From the IMG/VR virus record IMGVR_UViG_3300042474_000107, positions 1 through 39,715 of that record: a DNA stretch of 39,715 nt, one strand, 5' to 3'. The notes below the pieces were generated by a model that ran no database searches, was not told where the DNA came from, and saw only the letters and a list, made by a program, of their open reading frames with translations. Below, piece after piece: positions 19,242 through 29,735 of the stretch. Position numbers and translations under genes: made by a program. The stretch comes from a virus. Within the stretch, counting starts at the first letter, position 1, and the number at the start of each line of letters is the position of its first letter.

Positions 19242-21149
19242 GTGGCAACACCAGCGCACAAGGGATTTAAAAAAGGTGGGGAGCATCACCTAGCAAAGGA
19301 AGTAACCCAGGCTAAGGCAGATGTTATTGCTAGGGTCAAAGAGGGTGTACCTGTTCAAGCCGCGATGGTTGCGGCGGGTAAGAAACCAGATACGGTCCGC
19401 CAATGGATGAACCGTGACCCTGAGTTCGCCCGTGCCTTGGAAGAAGCCAAAGAGCAGGGTAGTAAGCAATCCTTTACCGCCATGGGCGTTGAGAAGGAAT
19501 CTATCCCATTTGCCGATTTCTCTAAGATGTTTTTTGACCAGACGGTCTTTCCCCATCATCAAGACTGGGTAGACCTACTGGAGGGTAAGGAACCTTCTTG
19601 GCTCCACCCCTCTATGATTTATGAGCCAGGCGAGAACAATCGCTTGCTGGTGAACGTGCCACCTGAGCACGCTAAGTCCACGGTCATTACCGTGAACTAC
19701 CCGACTTACCGCATCGCTCTCAATCCTAACATCCGCATCATCGTGGTATCGAAGACATTGAATAAGGCACGCGAGTTCGTATATGCTATCAAGCAACGAT
19801 TGTCACATCCCCGCTGGCTCAAACTGCAGACCGCTTATGGTCCTGAGGGCGGTTGGAAACAAGACGCTGATACTTGGCGTACCGATACTGTCTACCTTGG
19901 GGGCGATGCGCGTAACTCTAGCGAGAAGGACCCAACCCTTCAGGCGCTAGGTATGGGCGGTCAGATTTACGGTGCCCGTGCCGACCTCATCATTCTTGAC
20001 GACTGCATCACTACTGCCAATGCCCACGAGTGGGATAAGCAGATGGACTGGTTGCAGAAAGAAGTTATTACCCGTCTGGGCAAGAATGGTAAGTTACTAG
20101 TTGTAGGGACACGGATTGCCGCAAATGACCTTTATAAAGAACTTCGTAATCCTAAGCATTGGTCTGGTGGTCGGACTCCGTTTACTTATATGGGTATGCC
20201 TGCTGTACTTGACTATGCGGAGGAGACGGAAAATTGGACTACCCTCTGGCCTGAATCAGATGTTGCCTGGGATGGCGACTCTGATGTACCTAAAGAGAAC
20301 GGGTACTATCCCAAGTGGGATGGGCCAGCACTCTTCAAAAGACGCAGCGAAGTTACACCTTCGACATGGGCTTTGGTTTACCAGCAAGAAGACATCCAAG
20401 AAGACTCCATATTCCCGCCAGCACTCGTGCAAGGAGCGACCAATGGGATGCGCAAGCGAGGACCGCTAAAGGCTGGTGCTGCTGGACATCCACCTCAGGT
20501 TGAGGGTTTACATACTGTAATTGGATTTGACCCTGCTATGGCAGGTAATGCTGCATTCGTTGTAGTTGCATACAACAGAGCAGATGGAAAGATTTATGTG
20601 TTGGATTGTGTCAACATGGAAGAACCAACACCACAGAAGATTCGGGCGACAATTGAAGAACTGGTTATCAAATACAAACCGCAAGAGTTCCGTGTTGAAA
20701 TCAACGCCCACCAAAAAGCCTATTCCCTTGACGAAGAACTACGCGGGTGGCTCGCTGGATACGGCGTACGCCTTGATGCTCACTTCACAGGGAAAAATAA
20801 ATGGGACACTTCTTTTGGCGTTGCGTCAATGTCTAACCTCTTTGGCACAGTCCGCGAAGAGAAGTTCCAGAAAAACAACATATTAGAATTACCTTCATCT
20901 GAAGGTTCTGAGGGTATCAAAGCCTTAACTCAGCAACTACTAACGTGGAAGCCTGAGACTAGGGGTAAGACCGATACCGTCATGGCTTTATGGTTTGCTG
21001 TTATTCGCATCCGCGAACTAATGCAATCTAATAGCCGAACATCGCAGTACGCAAACAACAGATGGGCAACTCGTGCTCAGATGAACCAACGCCTTGCAGT
21101 TAATCTCGATGAGATGTTTGCAGAGCAGTGGCAAGAAAACTTCGGATAA
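19242..21149 (+). CDS. terL: Terminase large subunit with N-terminal helix-turn-helix
   Basis: 635 residues from a GTG preceded by AAGGAG. Residues about 24-70 (AKADVIARVKEGVPVQAAMVAAGKKPDTVRQW) form a helix-turn-helix like those of small terminase subunits. The ATPase follows: Walker A PPEHAKST (140-147), Walker B LIILDD (249-254), coupling motif VVGTR (287-291). The nuclease has Asp430 (IGFDPA), Glu486 (FRVEIN) and Asp578 (KTDTV). The enzyme cuts and pumps DNA into the prohead at the portal. No separate small subunit gene is recognisable, so the fused domain may do its DNA recognition. Confidence 0.93.
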   Translation: MATPAHKGFKKGGEHHLAKEVTQAKADVIARVKEGVPVQAAMVAAGKKPDTVRQWMNRDPEFARALEEAKEQGSKQSFTAMGVEKESIPFADFSKMFFDQTVFPHHQDWVDLLEGKEPSWLHPSMIYEPGENNRLLVNVPPEHAKSTVITVNYPTYRIALNPNIRIIVVSKTLNKAREFVYAIKQRLSHPRWLKLQTAYGPEGGWKQDADTWRTDTVYLGGDARNSSEKDPTLQALGMGGQIYGARADLIILDDCITTANAHEWDKQMDWLQKEVITRLGKNGKLLVVGTRIAANDLYKELRNPKHWSGGRTPFTYMGMPAVLDYAEETENWTTLWPESDVAWDGDSDVPKENGYYPKWDGPALFKRRSEVTPSTWALVYQQEDIQEDSIFPPALVQGATNGMRKRGPLKAGAAGHPPQVEGLHTVIGFDPAMAGNAAFVVVAYNRADGKIYVLDCVNMEEPTPQKIRATIEELVIKYKPQEFRVEINAHQKAYSLDEELRGWLAGYGVRLDAHFTGKNKWDTSFGVASMSNLFGTVREEKFQKNNILELPSSEGSEGIKALTQQLLTWKPETRGKTDTVMALWFAVIRIRELMQSNSRTSQYANNRWATRAQMNQRLAVNLDEMFAEQWQENFG

Positions 21150-21159
21150 GGAAAATAAA

Positions 21160-21621
21160 ATGCCATCACCAAGACCACCAATGACTAAAACAGTAGTCAA
21201 AAAAGTATCATCAAATGTAAAAGTATTACGACCAGGTTCAAAGCCACTTACGCAAACCAATACTGAAAAAGCAAAGATTGCTGAAAAGGCTAAGGCTAAG
21301 ACTCCTGCTGCTAGAGAAAAAGCAGCAGAGCAGGCAAAATATAAGGCTTCACAAAGCGCAAGAGAGGAACGTTACAATCGCAACTCATTGCGTCAGAGAA
21401 CATACAAAGAAGCACTTACAGCCGCTGGCTATAAGCCAGCAACGTTTAGCGAAATGCCAACTGCTGCTCAAACTAAAGCAGCAAACAAAGCGGTTGCTGC
21501 TATAGAAGTTAAAATTAAAGCATCAAAAGTAGCACGTACTGCTGCTACCAAAGCACGCGGTGGTTCAGGTATACGTGGCGGTCTTGGTATTGGCGGACTT
21601 CGCGGCAACGTAAACAGATAA
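21160..21621 (+). CDS. Lys/Ala-rich basic protein
   Basis: 153 residues from the ATG at 21160, with AAGGAAA just upstream; a longer frame from 21094 would overlap the terminase. It is basic and helical throughout (AEKAKAKTPAAREKAAEQAKYKASQ) with a Gly/Arg-rich end (GGSGIRGGLGIGGLRG). It could bind DNA or be a minor packaged protein between terminase and portal. No family recognised. Confidence 0.65.
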   Translation: MPSPRPPMTKTVVKKVSSNVKVLRPGSKPLTQTNTEKAKIAEKAKAKTPAAREKAAEQAKYKASQSAREERYNRNSLRQRTYKEALTAAGYKPATFSEMPTAAQTKAANKAVAAIEVKIKASKVARTAATKARGGSGIRGGLGIGGLRGNVNR

Positions 21622-21646
21622 TTTTTAATCAATCGTTAGGACAATA

Positions 21647-23422
21647 ATGGCATTAACAATAGAGCAGGTAACGGCACGGGTTGAATCCCTTCGTTATCGT
21701 AATCACGAACGTGATGCACGCAACCTTGATGTACTTGCCGTACGTAAAGGAAAGATTGCTCAGGTATATCCTAACTTCTTTCCAGAAGGTGTTGATGCTA
21801 ACGTAGTAGCAAACTTTATTGATATTGTTGCACGTGACTTATCTGAAGTTATGGCTCCGCTTCCAGCGGTTAACTGCTCTGCAGCCAATCAAGTATCTGA
21901 TAGAGCACGTACCTTTGCCGACAAGCGCACTCGTATTGCCTCTAACTATTTTCAACACTCAGACCTAGCAGTACAGATGTACTCAGGTGCTGACTGGTAT
22001 CTAACATATGGATTCGTCCCGTTCATTATTGAACTAGACGATGAAGCAAAACTGCCACGTATCCGCATAGAAAATCCTATTGGGGCTTACCCAGAGTTTG
22101 ACCGCTATGGACGTTGTGTGGCATTTGCTAAGCGTTACTCTCTCACACTTGGTGAACTAGTATCTCAGTTCCCAGAGTACGATAGAGAGTTGCTTGGAGA
22201 AGATGGTTACAAGCAGGACCTTAATGCACAGATTGAAATGATTCGTTACTACGATAAAGACCAATCTATCATTTATGTACCACGCAGAAGTAACCTAGTT
22301 CTTTCTCAGGCTGCTAATCCGCTTGGCAAGATGATGGTTGTAGTAGCACGTAAGCCATCTATTGATGGTGAACTACGTGGGCAGTTTGATGATGTACTTG
22401 GCATTCAGTTGCTGCGCAACCGATTTGCATTACTTGCAATGGAAGCAGCAGAGAAGTCAGTACAGGCACCAATTGTTCTACCACAAGATGTACAAGAACT
22501 TATGCTTGGTGGAGATGCTGTTATTCGTACAGCCAACCCAGCAGGTGTTCGCCGTGTAGAACTTACTTTGCCACAGGGTGCATTTACAGAACAACAGGTT
22601 CTTAACCAAGAACTACGTGTTGGCACACGATACCCTGAATCTCGTACTGGAAACATAGATGCTTCTATTGTTACTGGTCAGGGAGTACAGGCTCTTATGG
22701 GAGCCTTTGATACGCAGGTTAAATCTGCGCAAGCAATCTTTGCTGCAACACTTCGGGACATTATTAGTATTTGCTTTAATGTAGATGAAATGATTTACCC
22801 AGAAGAAAAAACAATTCGTGGAGTAGATTCAGGTTCACCTTATGAAATTACATACAAGCCAACTAAAGACATCAAGAGCGATTATTCTGCTGATGTTCGT
22901 TATGGCATGCTTGCTGGTCTTAACCCAGCGCAAGGTCTTATCTTTATGCTTCAAGCACTTGGAGGAAAACTCATCAGCCGAGATATGGCTATGAGAGAAC
23001 TACCATTTACAGTTAACGTAACACAAGAATTAGAAAAGATTGAAATTGAAGAAATGCGCTCTGCGCTACTTGGTTCACTTACGGCATATACACAAGCAAT
23101 TCCACAGATGGCTACTCAAGGTCAGGATGCTTCAGATGTAGTTCGTAAGATTGCTGCGGTGATAAAGGCTCGTCAAAAGGGACAAGCATTAGAAGATGCA
23201 ATAGAAGAAACCTTTGCTCCGCAGCAACAGGTTCCTCCTGCTGGTGAACCAACTAATACGGTTGAGCAAATGTCCCCTGCTCCCGCTGGTCCGCCAGCAG
23301 GAGGTTCTCCAATGCCAGAACCACCACAGGCTAGACCAGATTTGCAAACAATGTTAAGCAGTTTAAGTGGTGGTGGACAGGCAAGGTCAGCGGTAAGTAC
23401 TACTAGAGAACGAGCAATTTAA
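21647..23422 (+). CDS. Portal protein
   Basis: 591 residues directly after the terminase gene. It starts TIEQVTARVESLRYRNHERDARNLDVLAVRKGKI and has NFIDIVARDLSEVMAPLP, YFQHSDLAVQMYSGADWYLTYGFVPFIIE and RIENPIGAYPEFDRYGRC, the alpha/beta pattern of tailed-phage portals of podovirus-like phages. The C-terminal 100 residues are Pro/Ala/Gln-rich (APQQQVPPAGEPTN). The portal ring would dock the terminase and later the tail. Position and length agree; no single catalytic motif exists to confirm it. Confidence 0.85.
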   Translation: MALTIEQVTARVESLRYRNHERDARNLDVLAVRKGKIAQVYPNFFPEGVDANVVANFIDIVARDLSEVMAPLPAVNCSAANQVSDRARTFADKRTRIASNYFQHSDLAVQMYSGADWYLTYGFVPFIIELDDEAKLPRIRIENPIGAYPEFDRYGRCVAFAKRYSLTLGELVSQFPEYDRELLGEDGYKQDLNAQIEMIRYYDKDQSIIYVPRRSNLVLSQAANPLGKMMVVVARKPSIDGELRGQFDDVLGIQLLRNRFALLAMEAAEKSVQAPIVLPQDVQELMLGGDAVIRTANPAGVRRVELTLPQGAFTEQQVLNQELRVGTRYPESRTGNIDASIVTGQGVQALMGAFDTQVKSAQAIFAATLRDIISICFNVDEMIYPEEKTIRGVDSGSPYEITYKPTKDIKSDYSADVRYGMLAGLNPAQGLIFMLQALGGKLISRDMAMRELPFTVNVTQELEKIEIEEMRSALLGSLTAYTQAIPQMATQGQDASDVVRKIAAVIKARQKGQALEDAIEETFAPQQQVPPAGEPTNTVEQMSPAPAGPPAGGSPMPEPPQARPDLQTMLSSLSGGGQARSAVSTTRERAI

Positions 23423-23431
23423 GGAGTAATC

Positions 23432-23668
23432 ATGGCAACACCTCGCAAGAGAACCACAAAGGTTAAAACAGTTGCTGATGAAGGTTATTCAAAGTTAGAC
23501 CAGTATGCAATTGAATTACATGAGTTTTTTAAATCATTACGCAGAGCAGGATTTACAGTAGATAATGCTTTGTATATTCTTTCTGCAAAGCAAGCCTATC
23601 CTGAATGGATGCAAGGCGTATCAATTGAAGATATTAGAAAACACATAGAGGACGAGGAGGACGAGTAA
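23432..23668 (+). CDS. Small protein after portal
   Basis: 78 residues. A basic start (MATPRKRTTKVKT) precedes a helical domain (YSKLDQYAIELHEFFKSLRRAGFTVDNALYIL) and an acidic tail (EDEEDE). The AAGGAG box is good and its stop overlaps the next start. It may be a head-completion or assembly protein; there is no recognised family. Confidence 0.68.
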   Translation: MATPRKRTTKVKTVADEGYSKLDQYAIELHEFFKSLRRAGFTVDNALYILSAKQAYPEWMQGVSIEDIRKHIEDEEDE

Positions 23669-24078
23669 TGGCAGAAGTATCAGGACCAGGAGAACAGTCT
23701 AAGCGCACAGACTTAGGCGTACTTAAACAAAGTACAAAGCCAATACAAGCCACTCAACCAATGCAATCATACACTGGTGGCGAATACGGCAATAATAAAT
23801 CTATGGCAATGCAACAGGCTGCTGCTCCATTAGCAGGCAGTCCAACACCAGCAATGCCAACAATGCCAGAAATGCCACCAATAGTGGGATTAGATGCGCC
23901 AACACAGTTTCCAGATGAACCTCTTTCTTATGGTGCAAACTATGGTGAAGGTCCAGGACTAGACACTTCAGGTATACGTGGTATGGGTCAACCTACTATA
24001 AGAGAAGCGGTTTATCGTGCAATGCAGTTTGACCCTAGTGGAGAATTAGAAGCGATTTATAACAGATTGAACCAATAA
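23668..24078 (+). CDS. Low-complexity head-region protein
   Basis: 136 residues, starting in a one-base overlap (TAATG). The opening GPGEQSKRTDLG and a Pro/Met-rich middle (PTPAMPTMPEMPPIVGLDAP) resemble small proteins seen next to portal genes in actinophages. The C-terminal REAVYRAMQFDPSGELEAIYNRLNQ is helical. Probably a minor virion or assembly component; function unknown. Confidence 0.65.
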   Translation: MAEVSGPGEQSKRTDLGVLKQSTKPIQATQPMQSYTGGEYGNNKSMAMQQAAAPLAGSPTPAMPTMPEMPPIVGLDAPTQFPDEPLSYGANYGEGPGLDTSGIRGMGQPTIREAVYRAMQFDPSGELEAIYNRLNQ

Positions 24079-27000
24079 TGTCAGGTCTTTATCCAAATAA
24101 ATTACCTGCTACATCTAAAAACTTTAATCCAAAATATGTTGAATATAACCCAGGTCTTTATGCTGCCATAAATGCGGGACAACCATCACCAGAAGATGCT
24201 TTTCAAATGGCTGAGATTCAGTATCTTCAGGCAAAACATGCTGAACTAAACAACATGAAAAACATAAATGCTGCTAGAAAACAATTTTCAGAACTTGCAC
24301 CTGCTATAAAAGAAAATATTGTAAAGTTAAATCCTGACTATGAGTATCAGGCTGCTCCTACCTATTTAGCCCGTGTTGGAGAAAACCTATCAAGTACTGT
24401 AAAAAATATTTATAAATCACCATTTCAAACAGCAGGAAAAGCAATAACTGGTCTTTATAATACAATATTAAAAACTCCTTATAATATAGCAACTGGTACT
24501 GCAGAAGCACTTGTTAAAGATGTAAAAGCAACAGATTTAAGTACCGCTATGGGTCAAGTTAATTTTCCTGCTGTTGCATCTTATTTAACAACTGCAAAAT
24601 CTTGGCAAACTGCATGGACTGGTAAAGATAACTGGCGTGAAAATGATGTTAGAGTTCTTGATGAAATGCACGGCAAAGGTTTATCTGCATTAATTCGTGG
24701 ACAAATAGATGGTAAAAAACCAGGAGATATTTACCGTGAATATGGTGGATATAACTATGAAATGCAAAGTGCAATTGCTGCACAGAGTGATTATAATGCG
24801 TACCTATTTGGTGTTGCTACTAATCAAACAGAAAAGTATCCATTAACTATTGCAGGCAAAGCATACGAAACTGCACTCTCTGATATAAGTTCTAGACAAA
24901 AAGAATTTGGTAATGACTTAACAAATTTTATGAACAAGAATTTCCCGCCGTCAAAGGCTGGCCGTATTGGTCAATTAATATTTAGTTCATTTCGTAATCC
25001 ATTATGGGCAACATACGAAGATAGAGTAGCAGCGGGAGTTGAATCAAAAAAAGTTAACCAGTGGAGAATTGCTAATCCAAATCCATTCTCAAAGGGTAAA
25101 CAAACATCTGACCCATCTGGATTTTTTCAATTTGAATATGAATTAGTTGCAGACCCACTAACGTATCTTACTGGTGGTGGGTCTAAAGGATTAGGTCTTT
25201 CTGAAAAACTAGTAAAAAAGTTTAATGATGCTGGTGCTGCTGGAGTTTCAAATGAAATCCGTGTTGCAGACCTTTTTAAGAATCAAAGATTTTCTAGTAT
25301 TCATTCTCGTTTAGTTGATGAATTAAATGTTTTACGTTTGGCCAGAACTCAAGAAGATAAGAGTGCTGCTTATCTATCACGTGAAAGAATTAAACAAAAC
25401 TTTCCACACTACGATAACGATATTACAATTAAACATCTTCTTGATACTAAAGTACTTGATAAAAATGGCGTAGAAGTTAATGTAACAGATTTGGAAACTT
25501 TAAAAAGTTTCTTTATTCGTGGTGAAATGATTGATTACATTACACATGGATACAGAAACAATATAGGTTACTTTAATGACAACCATATTATGCTTGAAAG
25601 GTCTACTCGATTAATAACCGATAGATTTAGGGCAAGATTTGAACGCATAGTTAATGATGCAGATGTATCTAAGCCTAAAGAAACACTGGCAAGTGGTGGA
25701 CTTACTAAAAAGATGCAAATTGTTACAGATGCATTTGCTGATGCTGGTAAATTTCCAACACAACTTGCTGATGACCCTGAATTAATAGCAACAGTCAAAT
25801 CTTTAACAAGACACGGTACTGTTATTCAAAAAACATACAATAGAGCAATGGCTGCTCATCCAGCAAATGTTGTATTACATACATCTAATGAGTTTGTTGA
25901 TAGTTCTATGCCTGCTTTTAGGGATTTTGCAAGAGTTCTTACTGGGGATAAGGCAATGGCTAATTTAATGGCTGAAGTTTATTTAGACCTACCGCCAGAT
26001 GATAGATTTAATATGCTTTACAGTACACTTAAATATTATCTTGATAAAATTGGTGCTCCAGAAGAATATCAACGTCAGGTATTAGAATCTACTTTTGGTG
26101 ATGTTGCTGGTTTTGGTCCAGTACCAGAGTTTAAAGTACCAACACATCTTATTGACGATACAGAATTGCGAGTTGCACCTGGTACAAGCCAGCCACTTCA
26201 CTTAACTCGTGGTATTAGCATGCCAAACTTTAATAAAATACATACAGATTTGTATGATTTAACTGGTTGGGATAATTTTGGATTAAAGTTTGTTAAATCT
26301 CTTACTTATTCTACTTTTGCTAACATTACAAATGGTTTGTGGAGTCTATTGCTTTTGTTCCCAAAGATTGCTGTAAAGGGAGCAACGGACGAATCTGTTC
26401 TTAATGGATTAACAAACTCTTATAAAGCAATTTTTAGTATACTTACTCGTCAAGGTGCAGCAGCATCTAATGTACGCGCTGCCGTTACTGGTAAAGAAGA
26501 AACAATAGGCTTAATTAAAGCCAAGATATTACGTGATAACTCACCACATAAGTATATTTCACCTTCTATGCGTGCAACAATGCAAGAAGATGTTTTAGTA
26601 AAAGAAGCCACAATGCTTCCTAGTGGAAGATTAGTACAGGCTGATGAATGGGTTGGTGCCGATGAATTTCATGGTGCCCCATACTTGGACCGTTTAGTTT
26701 CTATGGGTATTGCTAAGTATGGTGGAAAGTTATCTACTCGCAGAAAAGAAATATTAGCAAGTGAATTAGCAAATAACTCTCACTCTATGCATGCTCATTC
26801 ATTGTCTTCTGTTGGTAGAACATTAGGTAATCATGAAGTAGATGGCAGTATTATTGCCGAGGTGTATGGCAGAAATGAATTAGTAAAAGCATTAGATGAA
26901 AAGCATATAGCCGAAAAGGGTATACGTGCAAAGTATCTTGCAAAACTAAAAGGAACAGATGTCTTAAGACAAACTGGAGACTTTCAAATTCGAGATATGG

Positions 27001-29735
27001 ATAAACTTTCTCAGTCTGATAAGACTGTAGTTCATTATACAAACTTTTGGCAGTACTTTGCAAGAAACGTATGGACACATGAGCCTACTAAGGTATCTGT
27101 AGACTATGGTGATTTGTTTATTAAGCACAATGCAATCCGAACTAAAGAAGATGGCAAAGCATTTGTTGATGATGTAATGAATGAGATTGGTTTCATCCGT
27201 AATTCTATGGGCGAATGGAAGCCACGTATGCAGCAACTTGGCGTAGAGCCAAATGGCACACCTATTATGACTGATAGAATCTCAAGAGAAACTATTGAAG
27301 CGTTCTTAACAGATTTTAGACAGACATCTCAAATGCGTCTTGCTGGTCTTTCACCAGACCAAATTGCGGAAGCATTAATCCGTAACTCACGTGACGAACT
27401 GTACACAATCTTTCATGGCTCAGCAGATGATTTTAATGAAAACCTGCTTAATATGATTAATTTTAAAATGAATGAAGGATTAGAAAAATTAACCAACAAG
27501 GGACCATATGCTGATGCTATTGGTGAAAGCAGTTCACGTGCTAAATGGGCAATTAATCAAGCAAAGCCTTCTTATCATATTTCAAAAATTGCCTTTAATG
27601 AATTTGAAGATGTAACAGTTGGCTATGGATTAAAGGCTAAACTTGTTAAGACTGATTTAAACTTTAAGATATTTGCACCTAAATTAACTGTATCCGCCAT
27701 GTATGAAAAAATGGCTAGAGTTCCTTGGGAAATTATGGATAGGCAAATAAATGACCTATACCGTAGTGATGCTTATATGGTTAAAGTATTTGAAAATAGA
27801 GAACGCATGGATGCTGCTGAAAAGGCTTATGCTCAGCAATTAATTGATAATGGTACAACTCCAGAGGCTGCTGCATTGCAGGCTGATATGGTCTTTGCTG
27901 GTCAAGCAAGTATTAATTCTGTTTATGGTGTAATGAAATATGCAGATAACACTGAAGTGCGTTCACAACTAGCATGGTCATTGCGTGGAGTAGGTCGCTT
28001 TAATAGAGCCAATGAGGACTTTTGGAGACGTATGATACGTCTTGGTTCTACAAAAACACCACAGGCTGTATGGCGATTAGGTCACTATCAATTAGCAATG
28101 GATGGTGCAGGTTTTATTCACACTGATGATGATGGTAATAAATATGTTATTGTTCCAAATGATGGTGTAACTTTCCATACTCTTAACAATGTTTTTACTG
28201 CATTATTAAATCCATTAAACGTTGCAAGGGCTGCTAGAGATGGTGAACTAGATTCAATCTTTAAGCAACCAGAATATAATCAAAGAACACTTAAGATTTC
28301 TATGCTTAACCCATCATATACTGAGGGTTCTGGTGTGGTTTCTTTGCACGGAACAACTATGTCTATATCTGTTGCTGGTCTAAAAAAACTATTTAAATTT
28401 GGTGGTCAACTTATTGGACAAGAGGCTACTGGTTTAAAAATTGCAGAAGAACTTGACAATCTTATCCTTGGACCAATGAGCGATAATCAAACACTTGCTC
28501 GTATGTTGCCATCCGCAATACACAACATATGGGCTGGTATGGACCCAGAACATAGAACTGGTGCTTGGGCAACTGCTATTCAGCAGGCTGCAATGTTTAT
28601 GCAATACAACGATAACACCAAGATAACTCCTGAAGAACTTCAGGACCCAGCAAAAGCACAAAAATACTATGACAGATTAGGCATTGGTGCTTACAATCTT
28701 CTTGTTGTTAAGGGTGGATTTAATACTCTTTCAGCCGTACCTATGGGTGATACAAGTGATGGTGTAAATCCATTACTTCGTGGTGCTGGTATTATTACAT
28801 TTACAGAAGAGTTCAATGACATACTACGAGCAGTAATGGATACAAATGCTGAGAATGGTTATCCATTGTCAGAGCCTATTGCTGTAGCAGTGGCTATGTT
28901 TGTTGGTAGTTATCCAGATAGACTTGTGTTTACTGTAGCAAAGGATAGCCTAGGGGCTAAACTATATGTTAATGCAGTTAAAGAAACAAAGAACTGGGTC
29001 TTTGATAATAAAAAGATGATTGAACGCTATAAGAGCGCAGCATTTGTATTTGCTCCAAAGCCAGAGAATGCAGAGTATGACCCTGCTACGGTTAAGTTTT
29101 TACAGGCTAGTGGAATTATCGAACCAAAGAACAATCCATTTGTTACTGATAAAAATGCTGATACTCCATTGATGCGTTACATCAAAGAACTAGCAGCGGT
29201 CAAAGACCGTGCAAAGTTTTATGACTTAGATAGAGAGATGAACAATCTTCTTACTGACCCTGAAAACCCAAGACGTAATGACCCTGCTTATGCCTCAGAA
29301 CTTAGAGGGCAAGTAGCCTATCAAAAGACTGTATTAAAAGAAGGCAATCCAATGCTGGCTTATACTCTTGGAACAAGTGAAGTAGTAACACGTGAACTAT
29401 TGCAAAAGAACTTTAAGGATATAAAGTCTTTAATTACTGACGCAGACTTTACATCTACTACGGGTAAGCCAGAAAAGGGAAAGATTAATCCTAGTACCCA
29501 AAAGCAAATTAAACAGATGCTTAATATAGCAAGCACAATGTTGCTTGTATTTGAAGATAACAATATCCGTACACAGTCAACTGGTATAGATACACTTAAT
29601 GTTGTCTACAAAGATGGTATTGAAAACTTAATGAAACTATCTCTTGCTAACCCATACGCAAGTATGGCATATCAAAACATTATCAAGCCACTATTGGATG
29701 ATGTTTATAGAATACCAACGAAGGGCTTAAAGTAA
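24078..29735 (+). CDS. Giant virion protein (possible ejection/internal protein)
   Basis: 1885 residues, by far the longest gene. No polymerase, protease or transglycosylase signature was found on reading it through. It is mostly helical with many Asn/Lys/Tyr residues and one hydrophobic stretch (NGLWSLLLLFPKIAVKG, about 752-768). Its place between portal and scaffold, followed by two more large helical proteins, parallels internal or ejection proteins of podoviruses such as T7 gp16, although those lie elsewhere. N4-type virion RNA polymerase was considered but no RNA polymerase motifs (DxxGR, catalytic HD) appear. By eye it is more AT-rich than the capsid genes. Its role is inferred from size and position. 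Confidence 0.6.
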   Translation: MSGLYPNKLPATSKNFNPKYVEYNPGLYAAINAGQPSPEDAFQMAEIQYLQAKHAELNNMKNINAARKQFSELAPAIKENIVKLNPDYEYQAAPTYLARVGENLSSTVKNIYKSPFQTAGKAITGLYNTILKTPYNIATGTAEALVKDVKATDLSTAMGQVNFPAVASYLTTAKSWQTAWTGKDNWRENDVRVLDEMHGKGLSALIRGQIDGKKPGDIYREYGGYNYEMQSAIAAQSDYNAYLFGVATNQTEKYPLTIAGKAYETALSDISSRQKEFGNDLTNFMNKNFPPSKAGRIGQLIFSSFRNPLWATYEDRVAAGVESKKVNQWRIANPNPFSKGKQTSDPSGFFQFEYELVADPLTYLTGGGSKGLGLSEKLVKKFNDAGAAGVSNEIRVADLFKNQRFSSIHSRLVDELNVLRLARTQEDKSAAYLSRERIKQNFPHYDNDITIKHLLDTKVLDKNGVEVNVTDLETLKSFFIRGEMIDYITHGYRNNIGYFNDNHIMLERSTRLITDRFRARFERIVNDADVSKPKETLASGGLTKKMQIVTDAFADAGKFPTQLADDPELIATVKSLTRHGTVIQKTYNRAMAAHPANVVLHTSNEFVDSSMPAFRDFARVLTGDKAMANLMAEVYLDLPPDDRFNMLYSTLKYYLDKIGAPEEYQRQVLESTFGDVAGFGPVPEFKVPTHLIDDTELRVAPGTSQPLHLTRGISMPNFNKIHTDLYDLTGWDNFGLKFVKSLTYSTFANITNGLWSLLLLFPKIAVKGATDESVLNGLTNSYKAIFSILTRQGAAASNVRAAVTGKEETIGLIKAKILRDNSPHKYISPSMRATMQEDVLVKEATMLPSGRLVQADEWVGADEFHGAPYLDRLVSMGIAKYGGKLSTRRKEILASELANNSHSMHAHSLSSVGRTLGNHEVDGSIIAEVYGRNELVKALDEKHIAEKGIRAKYLAKLKGTDVLRQTGDFQIRDMDKLSQSDKTVVHYTNFWQYFARNVWTHEPTKVSVDYGDLFIKHNAIRTKEDGKAFVDDVMNEIGFIRNSMGEWKPRMQQLGVEPNGTPIMTDRISRETIEAFLTDFRQTSQMRLAGLSPDQIAEALIRNSRDELYTIFHGSADDFNENLLNMINFKMNEGLEKLTNKGPYADAIGESSSRAKWAINQAKPSYHISKIAFNEFEDVTVGYGLKAKLVKTDLNFKIFAPKLTVSAMYEKMARVPWEIMDRQINDLYRSDAYMVKVFENRERMDAAEKAYAQQLIDNGTTPEAAALQADMVFAGQASINSVYGVMKYADNTEVRSQLAWSLRGVGRFNRANEDFWRRMIRLGSTKTPQAVWRLGHYQLAMDGAGFIHTDDDGNKYVIVPNDGVTFHTLNNVFTALLNPLNVARAARDGELDSIFKQPEYNQRTLKISMLNPSYTEGSGVVSLHGTTMSISVAGLKKLFKFGGQLIGQEATGLKIAEELDNLILGPMSDNQTLARMLPSAIHNIWAGMDPEHRTGAWATAIQQAAMFMQYNDNTKITPEELQDPAKAQKYYDRLGIGAYNLLVVKGGFNTLSAVPMGDTSDGVNPLLRGAGIITFTEEFNDILRAVMDTNAENGYPLSEPIAVAVAMFVGSYPDRLVFTVAKDSLGAKLYVNAVKETKNWVFDNKKMIERYKSAAFVFAPKPENAEYDPATVKFLQASGIIEPKNNPFVTDKNADTPLMRYIKELAAVKDRAKFYDLDREMNNLLTDPENPRRNDPAYASELRGQVAYQKTVLKEGNPMLAYTLGTSEVVTRELLQKNFKDIKSLITDADFTSTTGKPEKGKINPSTQKQIKQMLNIASTMLLVFEDNNIRTQSTGIDTLNVVYKDGIENLMKLSLANPYASMAYQNIIKPLLDDVYRIPTKGLK

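Noticed and set aside
24078-29735. N4-type virion RNA polymerase
   Set aside because: The length and virion context prompted the idea, but the expected single-subunit polymerase motifs were not found.
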